Source of the DNA: Micromonospora sonchi
GTDB taxonomy: Bacteria; Actinomycetota; Actinomycetes; Mycobacteriales; Micromonosporaceae
Reading direction: 5' to 3'
Assembly (NCBI RefSeq): GCF_014646235.1
Contig: NZ_BMNB01000008.1
Coordinates: 124,001-188,000, forward strand
Length of the DNA stretch: 64,000 nucleotides
Both the position numbers and the translations under genes were made by a program. The notes beneath the pieces were generated by a model. It did not search any database. It was not told where the DNA came from and saw only the letters and a list, made by a program, of their open reading frames with translations. This document shows, one piece after another, positions 8,325 through 18,100 of the stretch. Positions within the stretch are counted from its first letter, which is position 1. Every line of letters starts with the position of its first letter.

Positions 8325-9515
8325 TTACGCGGTCGGCCCGGGGGCTTCGGTGCCCAGGAGCGCGTCGACGAACTGCGCGGCGTCGAACGGCGCCAGGTCG
8401 TCCGGTCCCTCGCCGAGGCCGACCAGCTTCACCGGGATGCCGAGCTTGCGCTGCACGGCGATCACGATGCCGCCCTTGGCGGTGCCGTCGAGCTTGGTGA
8501 GCACCACCCCGGTGACGTTGACCACCTCGGTGAAGACGCGGGCCTGCTCCAGGCCGTTCTGGCCGGTGGTGGCGTCGAGCACGAGCAGTGTCTCGTCGAT
8601 CGGGCCGTGCTTCTCCACCACCCGCTTGACCTTGCCCAGCTCGTCCATCAGACCGACCTTGTTCTGCAGCCGGCCGGCGGTGTCGACCAGCACCGTGTCC
8701 ACGCCGGTGTCGATGCCGCGCCGGACCGCGTCGAACGCGACGCTGGCCGGGTCGGCGCCCTCCGGGCCACGGACGGTCTCCGCACCGACCCGCCCGGCCC
8801 AGGTCTCCAGCTGGTCGGCGGCGGCGGCCCGGAACGTGTCGGCCGCGCCGAGCAGGACGCTGCGGCCGTCGGCGATGAGCACCCGGGCGATCTTGCCGCA
8901 GGTGGTGGTCTTGCCGGCGCCGTTGACCCCGACCACCAGCAGCACCGCCGGCACGCCCTCCTTGGGCGCGGTACGCAGCGAGCGGTCCAGCCCCGGGTCG
9001 AGCGCGTTGACCAGCTCGGCGGCGAGCAGGGCACGCAGCTCGGCGACCGACCGGGTGCCCAGCACCCGGGTCCGTTCCTGCAGCCGGTCGACGATCTCGC
9101 GGGTGGCGTCGATCCCCACGTCTGCGGTGATCAGGCTGTCCTCGATCTCCTCCCAGACGTCCTCGTCGAGCCGGTCGCGGCTGAGCAGGCCGAGCAGCCC
9201 CTTGCCGAAGACGTTCTGCGAGCGGGACAGTCGGGAGCGCAGCCGCACCAGCCGGCCGGCGGTGGGCTCGGGCACCTCGACGGTCGGTGCCGGCGCCTCG
9301 ATGACCGGCGGCGGCTCCACCAGGACGCCGGTGGACAGATCGGCCTCCGGCGCCTGCACCGGCGGCCCGGCGAGCTCCTCCTCCGCGCGGGTGTCCACCT
9401 CGGTACGCGGCAACGGCGGCTCCGGCCGCCGGCGCAACCGCGGCACGACCAGCCCGATGCCGCCGAGGATCAGCACGCCGAGCAGGGCGAGAGCGATGAG
9501 GAGGTATTCCGTCAT
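8325..9515 (-). CDS. ftsY: Signal recognition particle receptor FtsY
   Basis: FtsY is the membrane-associated GTPase that docks SRP-ribosome complexes. The 396-residue product starts with a hydrophobic helix (residues 4-24), then an acidic, Pro-rich linker, then the NG domain: P-loop GVNGAGKTTTCGK (about 196-208), ADTFRAAAADQLE, DTAGRLQNK, TKLDGTAKGG and the closing GLGEGPDDLAPFDAAQF. The N-terminal transmembrane helix is typical of actinobacteria. ATG 9515 is supported by the conserved start. It is divergent from the phosphatase gene at 9660. Confidence 0.96.
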   Translation of the reverse strand: MTEYLLIALALLGVLILGGIGLVVPRLRRRPEPPLPRTEVDTRAEEELAGPPVQAPEADLSTGVLVEPPPVIEAPAPTVEVPEPTAGRLVRLRSRLSRSQNVFGKGLLGLLSRDRLDEDVWEEIEDSLITADVGIDATREIVDRLQERTRVLGTRSVAELRALLAAELVNALDPGLDRSLRTAPKEGVPAVLLVVGVNGAGKTTTCGKIARVLIADGRSVLLGAADTFRAAAADQLETWAGRVGAETVRGPEGADPASVAFDAVRRGIDTGVDTVLVDTAGRLQNKVGLMDELGKVKRVVEKHGPIDETLLVLDATTGQNGLEQARVFTEVVNVTGVVLTKLDGTAKGGIVIAVQRKLGIPVKLVGLGEGPDDLAPFDAAQFVDALLGTEAPGPTA

Positions 9516-9659
9516 GCCGAAATCCTGTCAGATGCCGACGATCGCGTCTCAGCCACCGCTCCCGCCACGCCAGCCGGCAGTAGTTTCGACCACAGCCAGC
9601 GATGGTGCGACCAACGTCCGGGTAGTACAGGATGAAGCTCTCTCGTCTGGAGGTTCGGC

Positions 9660-11411
9660 ATGCCCGCGCAGCTGCTCATCGGCCCCCTGCTGCGCCGGAT
9701 CGTCGGCACGCGGGCCACCGTCTGGGTCGAGACCACGGCACCCGCGGTGGTCACCGTCCGCACGGCCGGCGGCGCCACCGGCACGGCGTCCACCTTCTCC
9801 GCGTACGACCACCACTACGCGCTGGTGGTGGTGGCGGGACTCACCCCGGACAGCGCCACGACCTACCAGGTGCTGATCGACGACGAGGTGGTCTGGCCGC
9901 TGCCCGAGGGCCGCTTCCCGCCCAGCGTGATCCGGACCCGCGCCGCCGACGACCGGGACCAGCCGGTCCGGCTGCTCTTCGGGTCCTGCCGGGAGACCAC
10001 CCAGCACGCCACCACCCGCAGGTTGCCCCCGGACGCGCTCGACGCGTACGCCCGGCGGATCATGGCCGACCCCGACCCGGCCGCCCTGCCGGACCTGCTG
10101 GTGATGCTCGGGGACCAGGTCTACGCCGACGAGACCTCACCCACCGTGAAGCGGCTGCTGCACCGCCGCCGACGGCGGCCACCGGGCGCACCCGGCGACC
10201 AGGTGGTCAGCTTCGACGAGTACACCAAGCTCTACCTGGAGTCCTGGAGCGACCCGGAGATCCGGTGGCTGCTCTCCACCGTGCCGAGCGTGATGATCTT
10301 CGACGATCACGAGATCATCGATGACTGGAACACCTCGGCCTTCTGGCGGGCCGACATGCGCGCGCAGCCCTGGTGGGCCGAGCGGATCGCCAGCGGGTTG
10401 GCCTCCTACTGGGTGTACCAGCACCTGGGCAACCTCCACCCGGACGAGATCACCGCCGACCCGGTCTTCACCCGGGTGCGCGCGGCCGAGGACGCCACCG
10501 AGGTGCTGCGCGAGTTCGGCGCGCGGGTCGACACCGAGGCCGACCTGGCGCACGCCACCGGCCCCCCCTCGTCATCGGCGGCCGACCGCGCGGCTCGCTC
10601 CGCACTTCCGCCCGAACGCGCGGACAGTTACCAGTGGAGCTACTCGCTCGACCTCGGCCGCACCCGGCTGGTGATGCTGGACACCCGGTGCAGCCGGGTG
10701 TTGCAGCCGGGCCGACGGGCGATGCTGCCGGCCGGCGAGTGGTCCTGGTTCGTCGACCGCGCCCACGGCGACTACGACCACCTGGTGGTCGGATCATCGC
10801 TGCCCTGGCTGCTGCCGCCCGGCATCCATCACGTGGAGGCGTGGAACGAGCAGTTGGCCGACTCGCCCCGATCGTGGGTGGTCGCGTTGGCGGAGCGGCT
10901 GCGCCGCGGGCTCGACCTGGAGCACTGGGGTGCCTTCCGCCGCTCCTTCGAGGGTCTCGGCGCACTGTTCGCCCGAATCGGCAGCGGCACACCGGGCACA
11001 CCCGGCGACCGCAAGGGCGCCGGACCGGCGTACCCGCCACCGGCGTCGATCAACGTGCTCTCCGGGGACGTGCACCACTCGTACGTGGCCCGGGTCCGGT
11101 TCGCCGACCCCGGCGTACGCACCCCGGTGCATCAACTCACCTGCTCGCCGTTCCACAACCAGGTGCCGGCCGGGCTGCGCCCACTGATGCGACTCGGCTG
11201 GGCGCGCGGGCCGGCCGGGGCGGCCCGCGCGCTGGCCCGCACCGCCGGGGTGCCCCGACCCGCGATGACGTGGCGCAAGCTGGCCGGCCCGTACTTCGGC
11301 AACGCGGTGGCCACGCTCACCCACGCCGGCCGCAACGCCGAGGTGATCATGGAGGGCACCACCGGCGACGGCCACCTGCGCGAAGTGGCCCGCCACCGCC
11401 TCACCCCCTGA
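9660..11411 (+). CDS. PhoD-like metallophosphatase (alkaline phosphatase D family)
   Basis: A 583-residue phosphodiesterase/phosphatase of the PhoD superfamily. An N-terminal fibronectin-like domain (about 1-100) precedes the metallophosphatase domain with FGSCRE, VMLGDQVYADE, FDDHEIIDDWN, and later LSGDVHHSYVARV. These supply the Asp/His ligands for the Fe/Ca centre of PhoD enzymes. There is no signal peptide, so unlike secreted PhoD it is probably cytoplasmic. ATG 9660 has GGAGGTTCGGC in front. A 54-bp palindromic repeat begins 7 bases after the stop. Confidence 0.88.
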   Translation: MPAQLLIGPLLRRIVGTRATVWVETTAPAVVTVRTAGGATGTASTFSAYDHHYALVVVAGLTPDSATTYQVLIDDEVVWPLPEGRFPPSVIRTRAADDRDQPVRLLFGSCRETTQHATTRRLPPDALDAYARRIMADPDPAALPDLLVMLGDQVYADETSPTVKRLLHRRRRRPPGAPGDQVVSFDEYTKLYLESWSDPEIRWLLSTVPSVMIFDDHEIIDDWNTSAFWRADMRAQPWWAERIASGLASYWVYQHLGNLHPDEITADPVFTRVRAAEDATEVLREFGARVDTEADLAHATGPPSSSAADRAARSALPPERADSYQWSYSLDLGRTRLVMLDTRCSRVLQPGRRAMLPAGEWSWFVDRAHGDYDHLVVGSSLPWLLPPGIHHVEAWNEQLADSPRSWVVALAERLRRGLDLEHWGAFRRSFEGLGALFARIGSGTPGTPGDRKGAGPAYPPPASINVLSGDVHHSYVARVRFADPGVRTPVHQLTCSPFHNQVPAGLRPLMRLGWARGPAGAARALARTAGVPRPAMTWRKLAGPYFGNAVATLTHAGRNAEVIMEGTTGDGHLREVARHRLTP

Positions 11412-11417
11412 CCAGGT

Positions 11418-11471
11418 GCAAGGAAGGGCCCCTTATTAACGCCTGGCGTAGTAAAAGGGCCCCTTGTTAAC
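11418..11471 (-). repeat. 54-bp GGGGCCC palindromic repeat, copy 1
   Basis: One of four near-identical 54-bp elements (others at 30620, 34571 and 35107). Read on the minus strand it is GTTAAC + AAGGGGCCCTT, an 18-20 base spacer, then GCGTTAATAAGGGGCCC and TTCC. The two AAGGGGCCCTT palindromes can also pair with each other into one hairpin. It lies immediately after the phosphatase stop codon, consistent with a 3'-end or terminator role. Confidence 0.85.
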
Positions 11472-11585
11472 ACGCTCCGACCGTGTGCCGGGCGGGGCGG
11501 GGCGGCGTCGCCGGCCGGGCAGGCAACGGCCCGGCAGGCAACGGCCGGCCAAGCGGCCGGCAGCACTGCTTCGTACCCTCGTCGG

Positions 11586-12026
11586 GTGGACGAACAGCTG
11601 CCGGAGAGCCTGCGCGAGGTCGAGCACGAGCTGACCGCGCTGTTGCGCCGCGGCCGGGCCATCTCCTGGGAGATCGCCAGCGAGGTGCATCCCAACCTGG
11701 AACCGAACGCGTACGGGCTGCTGCTCTGGCTGCGCCGCTCCGGCTCGATCCGGCTCACCGACCTGGCCGCCCGGCTCGGCGTCGGCAAGGGCACACTCAG
11801 CCGGCAGATCCAGAGCCTGGAAGGCCTCGGGCTGGTCCGGCGGGACCCGGACCCGAGCGACCGGCGGGCCGCTCAGCTCAGCCTGACCGAGGAGGGCCAG
11901 CGCCGGTTCGACGCCGCCCGGGCGTCCCGGCTCCGGCAGATCCGGCGAGCCCTGGAGAGCTGGCCGCGCCAGGACGTCGAGGAGTTCGCCCGCCTGATGC
12001 GCCGGTTCAACGACGCCTGGGGGTGA
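11586..12026 (+). CDS. MarR family transcriptional regulator
   Basis: A 146-residue winged-helix regulator. The recognition region is LTDLAARLGVGKGTLSRQIQSLE and the wing is RRDPDPSDRRAAQLSLTEEG. It precedes a DHA2 efflux pump in the same direction, whose leader carries two 15-bp palindromes that suit a dimeric MarR protein. GTG 11586 has no clear Shine-Dalgarno; TACCCT seven to eight bases upstream could be the -10 of a leaderless transcript. Two direct repeats (11518-11531 and 11533-11546, containing GGCAAC) resemble half of the pump operator, which suggests autoregulation (inference). Confidence 0.88.
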   Translation: MDEQLPESLREVEHELTALLRRGRAISWEIASEVHPNLEPNAYGLLLWLRRSGSIRLTDLAARLGVGKGTLSRQIQSLEGLGLVRRDPDPSDRRAAQLSLTEEGQRRFDAARASRLRQIRRALESWPRQDVEEFARLMRRFNDAWG

Positions 12027-12200
12027 ACCTCCGACCGGCTCATCCGGTCCCGGTGAACCAGGCCGGCCCGAAGATCGACACCGTTCCGCCGAAACGGCGC
12101 CATCGGTGCCGAGTTGAGTACGCCGTTCCGGCGAAACCGTGACGATCATTCCGCCGCTCCGCTCCCCTCCCCTCGGAACAGATCACCGCCACGGCGAGTT

Positions 12201-12241
12201 GTTGCTTGAGGCAACCAAGCCCTACGGTTGCCTGCGGCAAC
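12201..12241 (+). promoter_or_regulatory. Twin MarR-type operators upstream of the efflux pump
   Basis: Two palindromes of form GTTGC-n5-GCAAC occur at 12201-12215 (GTTGCTTGAGGCAAC) and 12227-12241 (GTTGCCTGCGGCAAC), 26 bases centre to centre. They lie 30-70 bases before the pump start codon and downstream of the marR gene, the standard arrangement for repression of an efflux gene by its adjacent MarR protein. Confidence 0.7.
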
Positions 12242-12271
12242 ACCATTCACTCCGCTTGGAGGCACCTCCGT

Positions 12272-13888
12272 ATGACTCAGGCGAGCGTCCCTGCCCGAGC
12301 GATCCCTGTCGCGATGACCCACCGGCAGATCCTGGAGGCTCTCTCCGGCCTGCTGCTGGGCATGTTCGTCGCGATCCTCTCCGGCACGGTCGTCGCGAAC
12401 GCGCTGCCGAGGATCATCACCGAGTTGCACGGCACCCAGTCCGCGTACACCTGGGTGGTCACCTCGACGCTGCTGGCGACCACCGCGACCACCCCGCTCT
12501 GGGGCAAGCTCGCCGACCTCACCAGCAAGAAGGTGCTGGTCCAGGTCGCCCTCGTGATCTTCGTGCTCGGGTCCGTGCTGGCCGGGCTCTCGCAGTCCAC
12601 CGGGCAACTGATCGCCTGCCGGGTGCTCCAGGGCGTCGGCGCCGGCGGCCTCACCGCGCTGGCTCAAGTGATCATGGCCACGATGATCGCGCCTCGCGAG
12701 CGCGGCCGGTACAGCGGCTACCTCGGGGCGGTCATGGCCGTCGGCACCATCGGCGGTCCGCTGATCGGCGGCGTCCTCGTCGACACCCCCTGGTTGGGCT
12801 GGCGCTGGTGCTTCTACGTCGGGGTGCCGTTCGCGCTGCTCGCCCTGGTCGTGCTTCAGAAGACCCTCGACCTGCCGGTGGTCAAGCGGAAGGTGCAGAT
12901 CGACTGGTGGGGCGCCACACTGATCACCGCCGCCGTGTCACTGCTGCTGATCTGGATCTCGCTCGCCGGCAGCCGGTACGACTGGCTCTCCTGGCAGAGC
13001 GCGGTCATGGTGCCCGGCGCGCTGCTGCTCGGTGCCGCCGCCGTCCGGGTGGAGACCCGGGCCAGCGAGCCACTGATCCCGCCGCGACTGTTCCGCAACC
13101 GCACCATCACCCTCTCGGTGCTGGCCAGCATCGCGGTGGGCGTGGGCATGTTCGGCGCCTCGGTCTTCCTCAGCCAGTACTTCCAGATCAGCCGTGGCGT
13201 CACCCCCACCATGTCCGGCCTGATGACCCTGCCGATGATCCTCGGCCTGCTGGTCGCCTCCACGGCCGTCGGCCGGATCATCACCAGCACCGGCCGCTGG
13301 AAGCGCTACCTGGTCGCCGGTTCGGCCCTGCTCACCGTCGGTTTCGCGCTGATGGGCACGATGCGGGCGGACACTCCGTACTGGCGGGTCAGCGTCTTCA
13401 TGGCGCTGATCGGTGTCGGCATCGGCATGACCATGCAGAACCTGGTGCTCGCCGTGCAGAACACCGTCGGCGCGCACGAACTCGGCGCGGCCAGCTCCGT
13501 GGTGGCCTTCTTCCGCAGCCTCGGCGGCGCCGTCGGGGTCAGCGCGCTGGGTGCCCTGCTCGGACACAACGTCAGGCGCTATCTCGCCGACGGGCTGGCC
13601 GCGCTCGGCGTACCCGCGCCGGCCGGCAGCGGCGACACCCTGCCGGACGTGCACACGCTGCCCGCACCGATCCGGGCCGTGGTGGAGTCGGCGTACGGCC
13701 ACGGGGCCGGGGACATCTTCCTGGCCGCCACCCCGTTCGGGCTGATCGCCCTGATCGCCGTCCTGTTCATCAAGGAGGTGCCGCTGCTGCGGCACACCGG
13801 CGGTCCGCTCACCGACGAGGTCGAGCAGGAATCGACGGTGGCGGCGGGCGGAGGGGCCGCCGTGATCCGGACCGGGATCCGGGACTGA
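12272..13888 (+). CDS. MFS drug efflux transporter, DHA2 (14-TMS) family
   Basis: A 538-residue multidrug:H+ antiporter of the EmrB/QacA type. The N-terminal half has the antiporter motif region LSGTVVANALPRI and motif A-like GKLADLTSKKVL; YLGAVMAVGTIGGPLIGGVL corresponds to motif C. About 14 hydrophobic segments are visible. ATG 12272 is chosen over an upstream in-frame ATG at 12206 because GGAGG precedes it and the longer form would overlap the operators. The substrate is not predictable. It is likely controlled by the adjacent MarR protein. Confidence 0.9.
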   Translation: MTQASVPARAIPVAMTHRQILEALSGLLLGMFVAILSGTVVANALPRIITELHGTQSAYTWVVTSTLLATTATTPLWGKLADLTSKKVLVQVALVIFVLGSVLAGLSQSTGQLIACRVLQGVGAGGLTALAQVIMATMIAPRERGRYSGYLGAVMAVGTIGGPLIGGVLVDTPWLGWRWCFYVGVPFALLALVVLQKTLDLPVVKRKVQIDWWGATLITAAVSLLLIWISLAGSRYDWLSWQSAVMVPGALLLGAAAVRVETRASEPLIPPRLFRNRTITLSVLASIAVGVGMFGASVFLSQYFQISRGVTPTMSGLMTLPMILGLLVASTAVGRIITSTGRWKRYLVAGSALLTVGFALMGTMRADTPYWRVSVFMALIGVGIGMTMQNLVLAVQNTVGAHELGAASSVVAFFRSLGGAVGVSALGALLGHNVRRYLADGLAALGVPAPAGSGDTLPDVHTLPAPIRAVVESAYGHGAGDIFLAATPFGLIALIAVLFIKEVPLLRHTGGPLTDEVEQESTVAAGGGAAVIRTGIRD

Positions 13889-14001
13889 CCGACGATGGAC
13901 ACTCCGACCGATCGCGCCGGTGACCTTCCTGAGTCGACGCGGCGGCTGGGGACGGGAAAATGTGTCGCCGGCTGTCGGGGATGCGGTCCAGGATGGCGGG
14001 C

Positions 14002-14523
14002 ATGATCTGGAGAGCGCCGGAGATCACCCGGACCCCCGAGCCCCATGTCGGCGACGAGCGCACCATGCTGGAGGGCTGGCTCGACTACCACCGGCAGACC
14101 CTGCTGCTCAAGTGTGCCGGCCTGACCGCCGACCAGCTGCGCACCGCCAGCGTCGAGCCGTCCGGGCTCACCCTGCTCGGGCTGGTACGGCACCTGGCCG
14201 AGGTGGAAGCCTGGTGGTTCCGGGAGAACTTCGGCCGTCAGCGGGTCGACTACCCCTACTACACGCCGGAGAATCCGGACGCCGACCACGACGTGAGCGT
14301 CGCCGACGCGGAGGCCGACTTCGCCACCTACCACCGGGAGGTGGAGCTGGCCCGCGCCGCCGTCGCCGGTCGGTCCCTCGACGAGACGTTCACCGAGGTC
14401 GGGCCCAAACAGCGGACGTTCAACCTGCGCTGGGTCTACGTCCACATGATCGAGGAGTACGCCCGGCACAACGGGCACGCCGATCTGATCCGCGAACGCA
14501 TCGACGGCACCACCGGCGACTGA
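14002..14523 (+). CDS. DinB-like protein (DUF664 family)
   Basis: A roughly 173-residue four-helix-bundle protein of the DinB/DUF664 group. Characteristic segments are DERTMLEGWLDYHRQTLL, LVRHLAEVEAWWFRE and the C-terminal HMIEEYARHNGHADLIRE, whose histidines form the family's metal site; some DinB-fold proteins are mycothiol- or bacillithiol-dependent transferases. The start is uncertain: ATG 14002 (MIWRAPEITRTP) best fits the family, and in-frame starts exist at 13993 and 13960. It converges on the HAD gene, with a strong hairpin in between. Confidence 0.85.
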   Translation: MIWRAPEITRTPEPHVGDERTMLEGWLDYHRQTLLLKCAGLTADQLRTASVEPSGLTLLGLVRHLAEVEAWWFRENFGRQRVDYPYYTPENPDADHDVSVADAEADFATYHREVELARAAVAGRSLDETFTEVGPKQRTFNLRWVYVHMIEEYARHNGHADLIRERIDGTTGD

Positions 14524-14529
14524 CCGTCG

Positions 14530-14556
14530 CGGCGGCGCCCGCCGAGGGCGCCGCCG
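14530..14556. terminator. Bidirectional hairpin between DinB-like and HAD genes
   Basis: A perfect 11-bp GC stem (CGGCGGCGCCC / GGGCGCCGCCG) with a 5-base loop sits in the 39-base gap between two convergent genes. No T-run follows, which is usual for GC-rich actinobacterial terminators. Confidence 0.65.
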
Positions 14557-14562
14557 GGCACC

Positions 14563-15183
14563 TCAGAACGCCAGCGCCGCTCGCAGGTAGCGCAGGTCGG
14601 CGGGGCCGGTCCAGCGGTACGCGGACAGCCCCGCCACCCGGGCTCCGCTGACCGCCCGATCCTCGTCGTCGACGAAGAGCACCCGGTCCGGCGGGGTCTC
14701 CAGCACCACGCAGGCGGCCTGGAAGTACTCGCGGGCCGGCTTGTGCACCCCGATGGCCGAGGAGTTGACCACCACGTCGAGCTCGCCGGTGAGTTCCAGC
14801 GCGGCCAGGTCGGCGTCGAGCAAATCGGTGGCGTTGGTGCCCAACCCGACCCGGATGCCGCCGGCGCGCGCCTCGCGGATGAACGCCAACACCTCCGGGA
14901 CGACCTCGCCGCGGTAGCGCTGCCACTCCTGCACGGCGGCCCGGGCCCGCGCCGGGTCGCCCACGGAGGGAGTCAACGCGTCGGCGACACTCGACACCCA
15001 CTCGGCGTGGCTGACCCGGCCGGTGAGCACCGGCTGGAGCAGCCCCCAGGACATGGCGATCTCGCCGAGCACGCCGGAGGAGAGGCCGTGTTCCCGCTCC
15101 ACCCCGGCGGCGACCGCCGGGTCCCACCGCCGCAGTACGCCGTCGAAGTCCACCAGGAGCGCCGTCGCGCGTTCCCGAGCCAC
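14563..15183 (-). CDS. HAD family hydrolase
   Basis: A 206-residue haloacid dehalogenase-fold phosphatase. Motif I is LLVDFDGVL (nucleophile Asp about 12), motif II falls in VGLGTNATD, motif III Lys in HKPAREYF and motif IV in VLFVDDEDRAVSGA. The substrate is unknown. Its GTG start overlaps the smc stop by one base (TAGTG), so translation is probably coupled to smc. Confidence 0.88.
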   Translation of the reverse strand: MARERATALLVDFDGVLRRWDPAVAAGVEREHGLSSGVLGEIAMSWGLLQPVLTGRVSHAEWVSSVADALTPSVGDPARARAAVQEWQRYRGEVVPEVLAFIREARAGGIRVGLGTNATDLLDADLAALELTGELDVVVNSSAIGVHKPAREYFQAACVVLETPPDRVLFVDDEDRAVSGARVAGLSAYRWTGPADLRYLRAALAF

Positions 15184-18100
15184 TACCCGTTCTCCTCGCC
15201 GCGGCCGTGCCGCTCGTCGTCCCCGTCGGCCCGGTTGAGCCGCTGGCTGATCACCTGGGTCACCCCGCCGCGCATGGTCACGCCGTACAGCGCGTCGGCG
15301 ATCTCCATGGTCCGCTTCTGGTGCGTGATGACGATGAGCTGGCTCTTCTCCCGCAGCTGCGCGAGCAGCTTGATCAGCCGGCCCAGGTTCACGTCGTCGA
15401 GGGCGGCCTCGACCTCGTCCATGATGTAGAACGGGCTGGGCCGGGCGCGGAAGATCGCCACCAGCATCGCCACCGCGGTCAGCGACCGTTCGCCGCCGGA
15501 GAGCAGCGACAGCCGCTTGATCTTCTTGCCGGGCGGACGGGCCTCGACCTCGACGCCGGTGGTGAGCAGGTCGTCCGGTTCGGTGAGCACCAACCGGCCC
15601 TCCCCGCCGGGGAAGAGGACGGTGAAGACCTGCTCGAACTCCCGGGCGGTGTCGGCGAAGGCGCTGGCGAAGACCTCCAGGATCCGCTCGTCGACGTCCT
15701 TGACCACGGTGAGCAGGTCGCGGCGGGTCGCCTTGAGGTCCTCCAGCTGCTCGGAGAGGAACTTGTACCGCTCCTCCAGCGCGGCGAACTCCTCCAGGGC
15801 GAGGGGGTTGACCTTGCCGAGCAGGGCCAGCTCCCGTTCCGCCTTGGCGGCCCGCTTCTCCTGCACCGGCCGTTCGTAGCGGACCGGCTCCGGCACCGGC
15901 AGGCCGTCGCGCTCGGCGGCGGCCACCTCGGCCTCGGTGGGCGGCACGGGCTGGGTCGGGCCGTACTCCGCAATGAGGGTCTCCACGGTCAGGCCGAAGT
16001 CCTCGGCGGCCTTCGCCTCCAGCTGCTCGATGCGCAGCCGCTGCTCGGCGCGGGCGACCTCGTCGCGGTGCACCTGGCTGGTCAGTCGCTCCAGTTCCGC
16101 GCCGAACCGCTTGGCGGCGGCCCGCACCTCCTGCAGTTCCGCCTCGCGGGTGGCCCGCTCGCGGGCCACCGCGTCCCGATGCTCCTCCGCCCCGGCGATG
16201 CTGGTGGTCAGCCGCCGCAGCGCCTCCCGCGCGTCGCCGGTGACGGCCCGGGCGATGCCCGCGCCCCGGGTCCGCGCGGCCCGCCGGGCCGCGGCCCGTT
16301 CCCGCGCCGCGCGCTCGGCGGTGGCCTGCCGGCGCAGCGAGTCGGCCCGCCCGGCGATGGAGGACACCCGCTCCTCGGCGGTACGCACCGCGAGCCGGAC
16401 CTCCATCTCGTTCTGCCGGGCCTGCGGCACCATCGCGGCGAGCTGGTCACGTTCGTCGGTGGAGGGCTCGGCGTCGATCGGGGTCGCCTCGGCCAGCCGC
16501 AGCCGCTCCGCCAGCTCGGCCAGCGCGGTCAGGTCCCGTTCCCGGGCGGCCTCGGCGCGGGCCCGCGACTCGCCCAGCCGGTCGGTCTCCGCCCTGGCCG
16601 ACCGGGCGGCGGCGCCGAGCTCGGCCAGCCGGCGGGCGGCGGCGTTACGGTGGCTCTCCGCCTCCCGTTTGGCAGCGGCGGCGTGCTGCACGCGCTCCTT
16701 GGCCTCGGCCACGGCCGCTCGGGCGTCGACCAACTGTGCGCGTAGCTCCGCGCTGGCTCGCTCGGCGGCGAGCCGGTTGGTGCGGGCTTCCTCGACGGCC
16801 GCCTGCACCTCGATGTGACTGGGCGCCTTCGCCGACCCGCCCGCCGCCGCGTACGCGCCGACGATGTCTCCCTCCCGGGTGACCGCCCGCAGCTCGGGAT
16901 TGCCGGCGACCACCTCGGCTGCGGCGGCGAGGTCCTCGACCAGCACCACGTCGCGCAGCGCGCGGTGCACCGCCGGGCGCAGCTGCGCGTCGCAGTCGAC
17001 CAGGTCGGGAGCCCACTGGGCACGGTCGGGCAGCTTGGGACGCAGCGCGTCGGCGGAGCCGGCCATCCCCGGACCGGTGGGGCCGCCGACCAGCAGCTCG
17101 GCGCGGCCCGCGTCGGAGATCTTCAGCAGCCGCATCGCCTCCACGGCTTCGTCCACCCCGGTGACCGCGACCGCGTCGGCCATCCCGCCGAGCGCCGCGG
17201 CGAGCGCCGCCTCGTGACCGGGGGCGACCGTGAGCAGGCCGGCGAGGCTGCCCAGCAGGCCGGGCACCTGGTCGGCGCGGCCGAGCAGCGCGCCGGCGCC
17301 GTCCTTGCGGCGCAGGCCGAGCGCGAGCGCCTCCTCGCGGGCCTTCCAGGTGGCTGCGTCCTTCTCCGCGGCCCGTTCGGCGTCGGACAGCGAACGGACC
17401 GTCGCCTGCGCCTTCTCCTGGACGGCGACCGCCTCGGCGTGCCGGGCGTCCAGGTCGGCGTTGTCCCGGTCGGCCTCGGTGGACTGCTCGGCGACCGCGT
17501 CCAGCTCGGCCTGGGCCCGCTCGGCCCGGGCCAGCGCGTCGGCGTGCGCGGCGGCGAGCCGCTCGATCTCCTCACCGGCGCTGGTGGTCCGCGCCTGGGC
17601 GGAGTTGACCTGGCCGGTCAACCGGGCCAGTCCTTCCCGCCGGTCGGCGATCGCCTTGGCGGCGGCGACCAGTTCCCGTTCGGCCGCGGCGAGCTGCCGT
17701 TCCAACTCCTGGCGGTGCTCCACCGCCTCGGCGAGGCGGATCTGGTCGTCGGTGAGCGCCGCGCGCAGTTCCTCCTCCTGCTCGCGGACCCGTTCGGCCT
17801 CGGCCTCCAACTGCTCCGGATCCCGGCCCGGGCGCTCGTCGTCCGGCGTGGCGCTCAGGTGCCGCAGCCGCTCCACCGCGAGCTGCTCGATCGAGCGGAA
17901 CCGTTCCTGCAGCGCGGAGAGCTTGTACCAGGTGTCCTGCGCGGCGGCCAGCAGCGGGGCGTCGAAGGCCAGCGCCTCCTCCAGCTCGCCGAGGCGCGAC
18001 TGCACCTCGGCGTGCTCGGCCTCCACCTGCTCGCGCCGCTGCCGCAACGCGGTCTCGTCGGCGATCTCCCGGTCGAGCGTGGTCCGCAGGGTGGCCAGGT

